DNA of 64,000 nt. Origin: Gammaproteobacteria bacterium. GTDB taxonomy: Bacteria; Pseudomonadota; Gammaproteobacteria; Steroidobacterales; Steroidobacteraceae. A program made the translations under genes and the position numbers. The notes beneath the pieces were generated by a model. That model saw only the letters and a list, made by a program, of their open reading frames with translations. It had not been told where the DNA came from and searched no databases. Of this stretch, positions 52,532 through 61,465 are shown one piece after another. The stretch spans positions 1 through 64,000 of the forward strand of contig JANYLM010000045.1 of assembly GCA_025357835.1 (NCBI GenBank), given 5' to 3'. Every line of letters starts with the position of its first letter. Position 1 is the first letter of the stretch.

Positions 52532-54187
52532 CTACCCTAGCTTCGGCGTGGCGGCGATCAACGCCTCGGTATAAGCGTGACGCGGCGAGGCGAACACAGC
52601 CTCCGTCGGCCCGTGTTCCACGACGCGGCCCTGCTGCATGACGTATATGCGATCCGCAATCGACCTCACGACATTTAGATCGTGCGACACGAATAGATAG
52701 GCCAGCCGCAACCGCTCTGCCAGTTCTGCTAGCAATGCGAGTATCTGCGCTCGAACCAAGACGTCGAGCGCGGACACGGCTTCATCGAATGCGATTAGAG
52801 ACGGTTCCACGATCAAGGCGCGCGCGATGGCAATTCGCTGCCTCTGACCTCCGGAGAATTCATGAGGGAAACGCCGCGCATCGGCGGGGGATAGGCCAAC
52901 CTGCTCCAGCGCCGCGGCGACCTTACAGCGGCGTTCGGCTGCCGTTGGCTGCGCCTCCAGTAGGTAAAACGGCTCTGCGATCAGGCGCTCCACGGACCAT
53001 TGGGGATCGAAACTGCCGTAGGGGTCTTGAAACACTGCCTGAATGTGGCGGCGAAGCCGACGCACGCTCGCGCCGCTCAAGCCTCGCGTGCTTGAAAACG
53101 CATCGCCCAGCAAATGAACTTCGCCTGCTTGCGGTCGCTCCAGCGCGAGAATGACCCGAAGCAAGCTGGATTTACCGGAGCCGGATTCGCCCACCAGACC
53201 TACGGTCTCGCCGGGGTGGATGTACAAGGAGACCCCGTCTACCGCTCGCAGCGGCTCCGCCGCACGCCACAGCGAGCGTCGTCTGCTCGGATACTCATGA
53301 ACGATATCCCGAACCTGTAAAACCGGTGCAGTGTCTTGTCGATGCGGCAGGCCGCGCTTCGGCTTCAATTCCGCGGCGGCCAGCAGCGCTCTGCCGGAGG
53401 AATGCTGCAAATGGCGCAACAACGGCTGAGTCGCTCCCTGCTCGACGATTTCCCCCTGCTGCATCACTGCAATTCGATCCGTCACCTGGGCCACCACGGC
53501 GAGATCATGCGTCACCAGTATCAAGCCCATGTTGCGTGTCCGCACCAGCTCCTGCAGTAGCCGAAGTACTTGGGCCTGCGTCCTGACATCCAAGGCAGTG
53601 GTCGGTTCATCCGCAATGAGCAGCGCAGGCGCCAACACTACAGCCATCGCAATCGCCACGCGTTGCCGCTGACCGCCGGAAAGCTCGTAGGGCAGTCTAT
53701 CCATTGCACCCTGCGCGCCTCGCAGGCCCACCAGATCGAGGGTTTCGCGTGCCATGCGCCTGGCCTCGGCTACCGAGACGCAGAGATGCAATCGAACGGT
53801 CTCCGCCACCTGGTCACCGATGCTCATCAACGGATTCAACGCCGTCATGGGCTCTTGAAACACGATGCCGATATCTCGGCCGCGAATGCTGCACAGATCA
53901 GTCTCGGTCTTGTCGGTGAGCGTCTCGCCGCGCAAGCGCACCGCGCCGGATAGCTTGGCATGCAAAGGCAATAGCCGCATGATCGCCAGCGCCGTCATCG
54001 ATTTCCCTGATCCCGAGGCTCCGACCAGTCCGAGAATCTCACCGGCACCGACCTCGAGCGATAGGTTCTTGATGATCTGCGCCACGCCTATCGACACGCT
54101 CAACGCTTCGATCTCCAAGAGTCCTGTCGCAGCCCGCACCGCGGGCGTCATTGCGCTCGGCCGAATCACCTCGCCTGGCTGGGTCAC
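52532..54187 (-). CDS. Double ATPase of a peptide-type ABC importer (DppDF fused)
   Basis: The 551-residue protein contains two ABC ATPase domains in one chain, as in YejF or GsiA. Domain 1 has Walker A GASGSGKSM (about 57), signature LSGGQRQR and Walker B LLIADEPTTALDV; domain 2 has GESGSGKSS (about 352), FSGGQRQR and LIAFDEAVSALDV. In the second Walker B the residue after DE is Ala instead of Pro, which is common. The protein would sit on the cytoplasmic face and energise the permeases. Its start overlaps the stop of the upstream permease gene (ATGA). Confidence 0.94.
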   Translation of the reverse strand: MTQPGEVIRPSAMTPAVRAATGLLEIEALSVSIGVAQIIKNLSLEVGAGEILGLVGASGSGKSMTALAIMRLLPLHAKLSGAVRLRGETLTDKTETDLCSIRGRDIGIVFQEPMTALNPLMSIGDQVAETVRLHLCVSVAEARRMARETLDLVGLRGAQGAMDRLPYELSGGQRQRVAIAMAVVLAPALLIADEPTTALDVRTQAQVLRLLQELVRTRNMGLILVTHDLAVVAQVTDRIAVMQQGEIVEQGATQPLLRHLQHSSGRALLAAAELKPKRGLPHRQDTAPVLQVRDIVHEYPSRRRSLWRAAEPLRAVDGVSLYIHPGETVGLVGESGSGKSSLLRVILALERPQAGEVHLLGDAFSSTRGLSGASVRRLRRHIQAVFQDPYGSFDPQWSVERLIAEPFYLLEAQPTAAERRCKVAAALEQVGLSPADARRFPHEFSGGQRQRIAIARALIVEPSLIAFDEAVSALDVLVRAQILALLAELAERLRLAYLFVSHDLNVVRSIADRIYVMQQGRVVEHGPTEAVFASPRHAYTEALIAATPKLG

Positions 54188-55020
54188 TCCGGAGGCTCCC
54201 GCCGGTGCCGCAACCCCTCGCCCAGCAAATTCAAGCCGAGTACGAACAACAACATGGCGCTGCCGGGAAACAAGGCCAGCGACGGCGCAAGCGCCGCAAG
54301 TGTTTGCGCCTCATTGAGCATCCGCCCCCAACTGGGAGTGGGAGGCTGCGCGCCCAGCCCAACATAGGAAAGACCTGCCTCGGCAATCACCCCCAGCGAA
54401 AACTGGATGGTTCCCTGCACCGCCAGCAGACTCACGAGATTCGGCAGGATGTGTTCGAAGGAGATCCTTATGGGCCCCTTGCCGGCGACCTGCGCGGCCA
54501 GACAATAGTCGCGAGTCCAGAGTTGCAGCGCCCCGCCGCGAGTGACGCGCGCAAACACCGGAATGTTGAAAATGCCGATGGCGATGATGGCGTTGACGGC
54601 CCCCGGACCGAACACTGCGGAAATCAGAATCGCGAGCAGCAAAGATGGAAATCCAAACACCAAATCGTTGCCGCGCATAATCAGCTCATCGACCGCCCCG
54701 CGGGGCGGACAAGCCGCCAATAGCCCCAAGGGCACACCGATGAATACTCCGATGATCACCGAAAGCAAGGCCACACCCACTGTGTTTTTGGCGCCGGCCA
54801 TGAGCATCGATAGCACGTCGCGGCCGAGTTGATCGGTGCCGAACCAGTGATGCAGATTCGGCGACTGCAGCTTATGCACTATGGACAGGGCGGCGGGGTC
54901 GTACGGCGTCCAAATTTGCGCGATCACTGCGACCCCGACAAATGCCGCCGTAATAGCGGCGCCAATGACTAAACCGGCATTGCGCGACGCCGCACCGTTG
55001 CGCGTGTCAGCGACGCTCAT
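54184..55020 (-). CDS. Peptide ABC transporter permease (DppC-like)
   Basis: The 278-residue protein has about six membrane helices with a typical DppC N-terminus (GLVIGAAITAAFVGVAVIAQIW and the HWFGTDQLGRDVLSMLMAGAK box), and the EAA-loop region RDYCLAAQVAGKGPIRISFEHILPNL. It pairs with the DppB-like half of the fusion protein encoded upstream. Both of its junctions are ATGA overlaps, upstream at 55020-55017 and downstream at 54187-54184. Open frame further upstream runs inside the fusion gene and is not coding. Confidence 0.93.
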   Translation of the reverse strand: MSVADTRNGAASRNAGLVIGAAITAAFVGVAVIAQIWTPYDPAALSIVHKLQSPNLHHWFGTDQLGRDVLSMLMAGAKNTVGVALLSVIIGVFIGVPLGLLAACPPRGAVDELIMRGNDLVFGFPSLLLAILISAVFGPGAVNAIIAIGIFNIPVFARVTRGGALQLWTRDYCLAAQVAGKGPIRISFEHILPNLVSLLAVQGTIQFSLGVIAEAGLSYVGLGAQPPTPSWGRMLNEAQTLAALAPSLALFPGSAMLLFVLGLNLLGEGLRHRREPPE

Positions 55021-57602
55021 GCGCCACCCGGCACACGCAAGCGAGGGTTGACCAGCACATAGGCAAGATCCACCAAAAACGTCACCATCACTACCGCCAG
55101 TACCAGCATGACTACGACGCTCTGCACAACGATCAAATCGCGCTGCACAATGGCTTGAAGGACCAATCTCCCAAGACCCGGCAGAAAGAACACGTTCTCG
55201 ATGATCACGCCGCCGGCCAATAGAAATGAAAACTGCATTCCTAGGATGGTCAGCAGCGGAATCAACGCGTTGGGCAGCGCATGGCGCCATAGTACCTGCC
55301 ACTCGCCGGCGCCCTTCGCCCGTGCCGTACGAATATAGTCTTCGTGCAGAGTGTCGATCAGCGCGCCGCGCAACACGCGAGCCAGGATGGCGGCCTGAGG
55401 CATGGCCAGCGCAATCGCCGGCAGCGTGAGCGCCTTGAGGCCGGGCGCAAATCCCGACTCCCAGCCCGGGAAGCCACCCGCGGAAACCCAGTGAAACCCG
55501 ACCGCAAACAGCATCACCAACAACATTCCCAACCAGAAATTGGGAATGGCTAGGCCCAACTGCGTGACCGAGGTCAGCACTCTATCGACCGCTCTGCCCC
55601 GGCCGGCCGCGGCAATCAAGCCGACCGGGAAGGCAATCATCGTAGACAGCAGTAGGGCAAACACAGCCAAGGGCAACGACACTTGCAGGCGCTCCGCGAT
55701 GAGCTCGCCCACCGGAATGCGGTAAGTGAAACTACTGCCGAAGTCACCGCGCGATAGCCCGCCGATCCAGTGCAGATAGCGTTGCAGCGGCGCGATATCA
55801 AGGCCCAACTGATGGCGTGTGGCCGCTATGACATCCGGGTCGGCCTGTAGGCCCATCATGTAGCGCACGGGATCGCCCGGCACGATTTGCACAACGACAA
55901 ACACGATCGCCGTCGCCACGAGCAACGTGGCGATGAGCACGGCCAAGCGTCCAAACAAGTAGGCCGCGCCGAAGCGGCGCGTGACCAGGGCGCACAAACC
56001 TAAGGCGAGCGCCGCCAAGACGCCACCTGCAAAGCGAAAGGCCTGCGGACGCGCCGCGGCCGCCCTCCCAATGTAGGCGCCCCTCAGGGCCACCCGATCA
56101 TCGTGTACTCGGCTTAGGTCAACAACGCCCAACACATTGTCGAACCCCAGACCGATCCAATGCGCATTCCATATAGCCAACCTCGGATATTGGAACAAGA
56201 AACCATTCACCGCATCGCTGGCAAGCTTGCGCTGAATCCGCTGCAGTAGATCTCGGCGCCGCGTCGCGTCGATGGTGTCATCGAGCGCCGCAATGAGCGC
56301 CTTGAACTCGGGGCTCGAGTAACCGAAATAATAGTCGTCGCGCGCATAGATATCGTAGTCCATGGGCTCCGCATGCCCGACGATGCTCATATCGAAGTCA
56401 TGGCGGGTGAACACCTGATCGATCCATTGCGCCCATTCCAGATTCTCGATGCTCGCACGGATGCCCACTTGCGCGAGCTCGGCCGCGACAATCTCGCCGC
56501 CGCGCCGCGCGTAGCTCGGCGGCGGCAATTTCAGCGTGACCGCGAAGCCAAGCGAATACCCGGCCGCCGCCAGCAATGCCTTGGCTTTGGCAACGTCGTG
56601 GGGATATACCCCCGTGAGATCCACGTAGGCGGGATTGCGCGGCGGAAAATGGCTGCCGATGGGCGTGCCGTAGCCAAACATGGCGCCATCGATGATGGCG
56701 CGTCGGTCAAGGGCATAGGAAATCGCCCGGCGCACCAGCAGATTGCCCAGCGGCGGTACACGCTCGTTCAGCGCCAGCACGGTCTCCATCTCGGTGGTGC
56801 CGGCTAATACCGCGAAGCGGGGGTCCGCCGCGAACTGCGGAAAACTCTCCGGAGCGGGATAGTTCGAAAAAGCGTCAACGTCGCCCGCCATCAGTGCAGC
56901 GTAGGCAGCGGTTGGATCGGCGATGAATTTGAAGGTCGCCTCGCTCAGAACGGCAGGCTTGCCCCAGTAATCCGCATTGCGCACCAAGGTGACCGAATCG
57001 CCGCGGCGCCAGCCGAAGAAGCGAAACGGCCCGGTGCCGCTCGGCTGCACCGCGTTGGTCGCGGCCGACTGCGGCGATACCATGACGAACGCTCCCCACG
57101 CCAGAGACTGCAGCAGACCGCCGGAACGCTGCCCGAGCCGAATACGCAGGGTGAAGCGATCGACGACGTCGACTGCGCGGATCTTCGCCAGGCGTGATTT
57201 CTGCGGGTTCACCGACCCAGGCTGCAAGGCCCGATCCAGTGAAAACTTGGCGCTTCCTGCATCGAAAGCACTTCCGTCGTGAAAGCGCACGCCATGTACC
57301 AAGTGAAACACATAGCTCAATCCGTCGGCTGCGAGGTCCCAGGAGGAGGCGAGCTTTGGAATCACCGAACCGTCAGCGGCAAACTGCACCAGCCCCTCAA
57401 AGACATTCCCATACAGAATTTCGGAGATGGCGGCGGCGGGATTCGCGGTGGGGTCCAAAATCGGTGGTTCGAGCTGCATGCCGATGGTGACTCGCTCGGC
57501 CGCCTGTGCGCCGCACGCCGTCAGAACTAGTGCCGTGAGCAGCAGCGTCCTGAGCAGCCGGGTCGCCGACGGCGCGAGGCAACTCAACGATTCCCGCTTC
57601 AT
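55017..57602 (-). CDS. Fusion of peptide-binding protein and DppB-like permease
   Basis: The 861-residue protein joins two normally separate proteins. Residues about 1-500 are a family 5 solute-binding protein (VTIGMQLEPPILDPTANPAAA, PKLASSWDLAADGLSYVFHL, AISYALDRRAII, FDMSIVGHAEP). After a transmembrane segment (about 520-535, GGVLAALALGLCALV) come residues about 540-861, a DppB-type permease (VFVVVQIVPGDPVRYMMGLQAD, HWIGGLSRGDFGSSF, EDYIRTARAKGAGEWQVLWRHALPNALIP). The signal at the start ends LVLTAC, a possible lipobox. The binding domain would be tethered to its own channel. ATG 57602 overlaps the peptidase stop (ATGA). Frames are unbroken through the junction. Confidence 0.93.
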   Translation of the reverse strand: MKRESLSCLAPSATRLLRTLLLTALVLTACGAQAAERVTIGMQLEPPILDPTANPAAAISEILYGNVFEGLVQFAADGSVIPKLASSWDLAADGLSYVFHLVHGVRFHDGSAFDAGSAKFSLDRALQPGSVNPQKSRLAKIRAVDVVDRFTLRIRLGQRSGGLLQSLAWGAFVMVSPQSAATNAVQPSGTGPFRFFGWRRGDSVTLVRNADYWGKPAVLSEATFKFIADPTAAYAALMAGDVDAFSNYPAPESFPQFAADPRFAVLAGTTEMETVLALNERVPPLGNLLVRRAISYALDRRAIIDGAMFGYGTPIGSHFPPRNPAYVDLTGVYPHDVAKAKALLAAAGYSLGFAVTLKLPPPSYARRGGEIVAAELAQVGIRASIENLEWAQWIDQVFTRHDFDMSIVGHAEPMDYDIYARDDYYFGYSSPEFKALIAALDDTIDATRRRDLLQRIQRKLASDAVNGFLFQYPRLAIWNAHWIGLGFDNVLGVVDLSRVHDDRVALRGAYIGRAAAARPQAFRFAGGVLAALALGLCALVTRRFGAAYLFGRLAVLIATLLVATAIVFVVVQIVPGDPVRYMMGLQADPDVIAATRHQLGLDIAPLQRYLHWIGGLSRGDFGSSFTYRIPVGELIAERLQVSLPLAVFALLLSTMIAFPVGLIAAAGRGRAVDRVLTSVTQLGLAIPNFWLGMLLVMLFAVGFHWVSAGGFPGWESGFAPGLKALTLPAIALAMPQAAILARVLRGALIDTLHEDYIRTARAKGAGEWQVLWRHALPNALIPLLTILGMQFSFLLAGGVIIENVFFLPGLGRLVLQAIVQRDLIVVQSVVVMLVLAVVMVTFLVDLAYVLVNPRLRVPGGA

Positions 57603-58879
57603 GCCGTTCCGCACAGCAGCGAGCGGGCGGCCAGCGCCATCACCTTCGCGGAATTGATCATGTCGTCGATCACGACGTACTCATCGGGCTGGTGCACCAG
57701 ATCGAGAATGCCGGGGCCATAGGCAATACAGTCCCGCAGTTTGCCGACGCGATCGATATGCTTCTGGTCGTAGGTTCCCGGTGAACAAATGAACTCAGGA
57801 TCGCGGCCGATGACCCGGCGGATTGCCGCGGCCGTGCTGCGCGCCACCGGGCCATTGCGATCCGCCATGGTCGGCCTCACTTCGAAAATGTCGCGAATGG
57901 TGTAGCGAAAGCCAGCACGGTCCGCGACCAGTCGTTCCAACAGCTCGCGCATCTCGCCCTTGACGCTCTCAATACTCTCTTCGATGAGCAGGCGGCGATC
58001 GATGACCATGCGGCAGGAATCAGCTACCACCGGGGCGGGATATCCCTGCGTTTCCGGCTGGCCGCCGTGAATGGAATTGATGTTCAGGGTCGAATGACGA
58101 GCACCCGACGGCACCACCGGCATGTCCGTGCGCCGCATCGCAAGTTTGGGATACAGATCGCGCTCGAAACGATCGACGACGGCTTGCATGTGGCGCACCG
58201 CGCAGTCACCGAGAAACGGCATCGAGCCATGCGCCATCCGTCCATGGGTCTCGATCTCGGCCCACCACACGCCGCGATGCCCGATGCACACCCTATCGAC
58301 ATTCAGCGGCTCGGGGATGATGACGTGATCGACGCGCGGCGGCGAGAACCAGCCGCGCTCCGCCAAGTAGTGCACTCCGCCGTATCCCCCAGACTCCTCA
58401 TCGACGGTTCCCGAAATCTCCAGCGTTCCCGGCAGCTTCTTCCCTAGGTCGAGCAGGGCTTCGACTGCGATGATGGAGGCGGCGAGTCCACCCTTCATGT
58501 CGCACGCGCCGCGGCCGTAGACTCGGCCGTCCTTCACCACGGCCGCGAAAGGGTCCACAGTCCACCCGCTGCCGCTTTGTACGACGTCGATATGGCTGTT
58601 GAAATGCACGCACGGGCCGGGTGCCGCCCCCACATGCCGGGCAATGACATTGATGCGCGGATAGCGGTCATTGTCACCGGGCGTGCCCGCCGCACGCACG
58701 TAGTCGACGGCGAAGCCTCGGGCCCTCAGGCGTTCACCGATGAATTCCGCGCAGGGACGATACGCCTCGCCGGGCGGATTCACCGTCGGAAAGCGAATCA
58801 AGGCGCGCGTCAGCTGGACGAGTTCGTCGCGCCGCTCATCGATGGCTTCAAATAGGTGGTCGGTCGGGTCGATGGACAT
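57599..58879 (-). CDS. M20 family metallopeptidase (ArgE/DapE-like)
   Basis: The 426-residue protein is a cytoplasmic M20 deacylase/peptidase. Metal ligands and catalytic acids lie in NSHIDVVQSG, RGACDMKGGLAAS, VDEESGGYGG, and TYDQKHIDRV; the dimerisation domain includes GRMAHGSMPFLGDCA. It likely removes an acyl group or cleaves a dipeptide. It is placed 22 bases after the TPR gene and overlaps the fused importer gene by four bases, so imported product would be hydrolysed at once. Start ATG 58879 follows AAGAGAT; longer frames upstream overlap the TPR gene. Confidence 0.92.
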   Translation of the reverse strand: MSIDPTDHLFEAIDERRDELVQLTRALIRFPTVNPPGEAYRPCAEFIGERLRARGFAVDYVRAAGTPGDNDRYPRINVIARHVGAAPGPCVHFNSHIDVVQSGSGWTVDPFAAVVKDGRVYGRGACDMKGGLAASIIAVEALLDLGKKLPGTLEISGTVDEESGGYGGVHYLAERGWFSPPRVDHVIIPEPLNVDRVCIGHRGVWWAEIETHGRMAHGSMPFLGDCAVRHMQAVVDRFERDLYPKLAMRRTDMPVVPSGARHSTLNINSIHGGQPETQGYPAPVVADSCRMVIDRRLLIEESIESVKGEMRELLERLVADRAGFRYTIRDIFEVRPTMADRNGPVARSTAAAIRRVIGRDPEFICSPGTYDQKHIDRVGKLRDCIAYGPGILDLVHQPDEYVVIDDMINSAKVMALAARSLLCGTA

Positions 58880-58901
58880 GACGATCTCTTCAGCAATAGT
58901 C

Positions 58902-60278
58902 TCAACAGGGATGGCGGCTGCGTGTGAGCGCGGCGCGCGACTGTGCCTGATCCGCGAGTTCGCCCAAACCCAGCTTGGCGTACACCGCGGCAAGCGCCGT
59001 GTTGACCGGCACCCCGTCCGGGTCCGCCATGCGCCTTAGCTCCAGCATTTGTTGGGCGGTAGCCGACCGTCCGGCTCTGACGGCGGCGTCCACTTGGATT
59101 TGCTCGAAGAGATCACGTTGGGCATGACTGCCGCCGGCCTCCGCCATGCGCGGCACACTCGACGCCAAGTGGCGCCAGGCAGCGGCGTAGTCGCCGCGAG
59201 CATAGGCGTATAGCCCTTCGCACCCGGGCAGCGCGACATCCTGCCATACCTCACGCGTGAAAGCGGGTGCGGTCTTGGCCCGCCGCCGCACCGCTTCCAA
59301 TAGCGCGTCCGCCTCGGGGCGGCCCGCCCGCGCCAAACCGTAGAGATATTGCAGCGTGAGAAACGGCAGCGTGGTGTCGCGGGCACGCGCCGCCAGATGC
59401 TCGGCGAGGTCCCGCCAGCGCGGCCCGACATCGATGCCGGCAATTTCGCATCTCGCCAGCAGCGACACCGCGCCGATTTGATCCTGCGAGTAGTCCTTGT
59501 CGACCCCCCAACAATGACGGTCGTACAGGTCCAGAACTTTTTGATTCCGTCCCTGGCTCAGATAAAACAAGGCAAGGTGCCACCAAATATGGGTGACCAT
59601 GAACGAGTTAAGACCCGTCCATGTGTCCGCCGCCTGCTCGAGGAACCGGGCCCCCTCGTCCATCCGCCCACGCGTCAAGAGCACATGCGCCAGCGCATGC
59701 TGCGCCCAAGGCTCCTTGCGCCTCATCTCGAGCGCGGCCCGCGCCTCCGACTCCGCCTCGTGCAATAAATGGCATTGTTCGTAGGCAAAGGCCGTCATGC
59801 CATGCATGTAGGGAACATCGGCGTTAGCAGCCGCCACCTTCAATGCCACCCGCAGCATTTCGGGCGAGTTGCCGCGATTGAATTCAAAGTACTGATGCGT
59901 CTTGACGATGACGAGATCGCGGGGAAATTCATCCGATACTAGTTCGCAAAGCCGCAGTACTTGCGCCAAATCGTCATCGACCCAAGCCCTAAGCACCGCC
60001 GTGTTGAGTTGCTCTCGCCGTGTGGCATGCGGCGCCGCGCGCTCGGCAGCGGCCAGATATTTTGCGGCGTGCCGCGCTGCTTCAGGCGCCTCCAGCAACA
60101 TCCACAGCAGTCCCGAGTATACATTGGCCAGGCAGGACTCCGGCTCCGCATCCGCGGCGGCGAGTATGCGCTCGGCACGCGACTCATACGCCAGGTAGCC
60201 TTCGATGAAATCATCGATGCCGCGCAACGTCGCGTCGCGTTGCGCGCCGACCGGATTGCTCAAATAGTCACGCTGCAT
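58902..60278 (-). CDS. TTC38-like tetratricopeptide repeat protein
   Basis: The 458-residue protein consists of helical repeats throughout and resembles eukaryotic TTC38 and its bacterial relatives: the segment VIVKTHQYFEFNRGNSPEMLRV, HGMTAFAYEQCHLLHEAESEARAALEM, and PWAQHALAHVLLTRGRMDEGARFL with HIWWHLALFYLSQGRNQKVLDLYD are characteristic. The family has no established biochemical function. It has no signal peptide, so acts in the cytoplasm. As the first gene of the peptide importer/M20 operon it may be an adaptor or a binding partner of the peptidase. Confidence 0.83.
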   Translation of the reverse strand: MQRDYLSNPVGAQRDATLRGIDDFIEGYLAYESRAERILAAADAEPESCLANVYSGLLWMLLEAPEAARHAAKYLAAAERAAPHATRREQLNTAVLRAWVDDDLAQVLRLCELVSDEFPRDLVIVKTHQYFEFNRGNSPEMLRVALKVAAANADVPYMHGMTAFAYEQCHLLHEAESEARAALEMRRKEPWAQHALAHVLLTRGRMDEGARFLEQAADTWTGLNSFMVTHIWWHLALFYLSQGRNQKVLDLYDRHCWGVDKDYSQDQIGAVSLLARCEIAGIDVGPRWRDLAEHLAARARDTTLPFLTLQYLYGLARAGRPEADALLEAVRRRAKTAPAFTREVWQDVALPGCEGLYAYARGDYAAAWRHLASSVPRMAEAGGSHAQRDLFEQIQVDAAVRAGRSATAQQMLELRRMADPDGVPVNTALAAVYAKLGLGELADQAQSRAALTRSRHPC

Positions 60279-60357
60279 GGATCGATGATACCGGAGAGGG
60301 GCGGCGCGGTGCCTGTGGCTCAGACGGATGATTGCTCGGCGGCTTGAGGCCAGGGAA

Positions 60358-60419
60358 GGGGTAGGTACGCACGGGGCGACCCCTAAATCCGCCAGGGGTC
60401 TCCCGTGCCTACCTACCCC
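60358..60419. repeat. REP-like long imperfect palindrome
   Basis: Left arm 60358-60384 and right arm 60394-60419 are complementary over about 26 bases with one mismatch and one indel, around a 9-base centre. Each arm begins with GGGGTAGGTA when read inwards, so a GTAG tetranucleotide lies near the foot of the hairpin, as in REP elements mobilised by RAYT transposases. No T-run flanks it. It lies in the spacer between two minus-strand operons. Assignment to the REP class is inference from one copy. Confidence 0.65.
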
Positions 60420-60481
60420 TCTTCCCAAGGGCTCGCAGCGACGAACAAACGATGGCAGTCGTCAAGTAAGATCCATCGGTG

Positions 60482-61456
60482 TTAGGGGTGAACGGGCGCG
60501 GCACTTGGTAACACCTCGCCGAGGAATGACGCAACGTCGGCGGCGGACCGCAGCGGTATTTCGATTTGGGGCAGGTGTCCCACTTGCGGATAGGTGATGA
60601 GCTTCGCACCCGGTATGGCCGCCGCAAACTTGCCGGCGCTCTTAGGCTCGATGAGCACGTCGCTCTCACCGTGCAACACCAGGGTCGGCACCTTGATGCC
60701 GCCGAGCAAATCAGCGCTTGCCTGTGCCAGCGCCCCGAAATTGATATCCATCAAAATCGCGCGGTGCCCGGGCGCCCGCTGAAACTCCGCCCAGCGATCG
60801 ACGATGGCCGGCGTGATCAACGACTGATCGTACACATCGGCTTTCAGGCCGGCGTCGATCAGCGGCCGGTTGTCGATATTGCGCAGGATGGCTCGACCGA
60901 TGGGGCATTGCAGAATCTTGAAGGCCAGGGGAATTTCCCCGGGCGGCTTTTCGTTCGGGAAACCGGCCGCGTCCACCAGGATGAGCGCGTCGATTCGATC
61001 CGGATGGCGCACCGCCAGTTGCCAGGCCACGCCGCCGCCCATGGAATTGCCAGCCACCGCAAACTTCGGCAAGGCCAGTTTCAGCGCGAAAGCATCGACA
61101 AAGTCCGCCAGGCCGGCACCGCTCAATTGATACCCTGCCGGCGCGCGAGTCAACCCATGCCCCGGAAAATCCAGGCTGATGATATGAAATTTACCCTTGA
61201 GCTCCGGCAGCCATCCTTCCCAGGTCGTGATCGAGTCGCCGAAGCCATGTAGTAGCACCAACAAAGGTTGGTCGAGGTCTCCCTGGTCGCGATAATGAAC
61301 ATGAAACCCGCCGGGCAGATCCACGAAGCGCGAAGCATCATCCGTATACTTGGCCTCCAAGGCCGCATAAGGAATGTCGGGCCCGCGAAGCTTCAGCCAT
61401 GCGGCGACCGCGACTATGATCACTATGCCCGCTATCAGACCCAGTATCTTCAGCAA
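60482..61456 (-). CDS. Membrane-anchored alpha/beta hydrolase
   Basis: The 324-residue protein has an N-terminal membrane anchor (ILGLIAGIVIIVAVAAWL) and a classical alpha/beta-hydrolase fold: VLLHGFGDSITTWEGWLP, DFPGHGLTRAP, the nucleophile GNSMGGGVAWQLA, LVLHGESDVLIEP (Asp) and the catalytic His in YPQVGHLPQIE. It is in the same direction as the TonB-dependent receptor, nine bases downstream, suggesting that it hydrolyses a compound taken up by the receptor. Similar to epoxide hydrolase/esterase type; exact substrate unknown. Confidence 0.85.
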   Translation of the reverse strand: MLKILGLIAGIVIIVAVAAWLKLRGPDIPYAALEAKYTDDASRFVDLPGGFHVHYRDQGDLDQPLLVLLHGFGDSITTWEGWLPELKGKFHIISLDFPGHGLTRAPAGYQLSGAGLADFVDAFALKLALPKFAVAGNSMGGGVAWQLAVRHPDRIDALILVDAAGFPNEKPPGEIPLAFKILQCPIGRAILRNIDNRPLIDAGLKADVYDQSLITPAIVDRWAEFQRAPGHRAILMDINFGALAQASADLLGGIKVPTLVLHGESDVLIEPKSAGKFAAAIPGAKLITYPQVGHLPQIEIPLRSAADVASFLGEVLPSAAPVHP

Positions 61457-61465
61457 GATCGCACC

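Noticed and set aside
55017-57602. Binding-protein/permease fusion as a missed stop or frameshift
   Set aside because: The frame is continuous through a sensible transmembrane linker, both halves are complete, and no separate start with a ribosome site is seen at the permease; an assembly error cannot be fully excluded.
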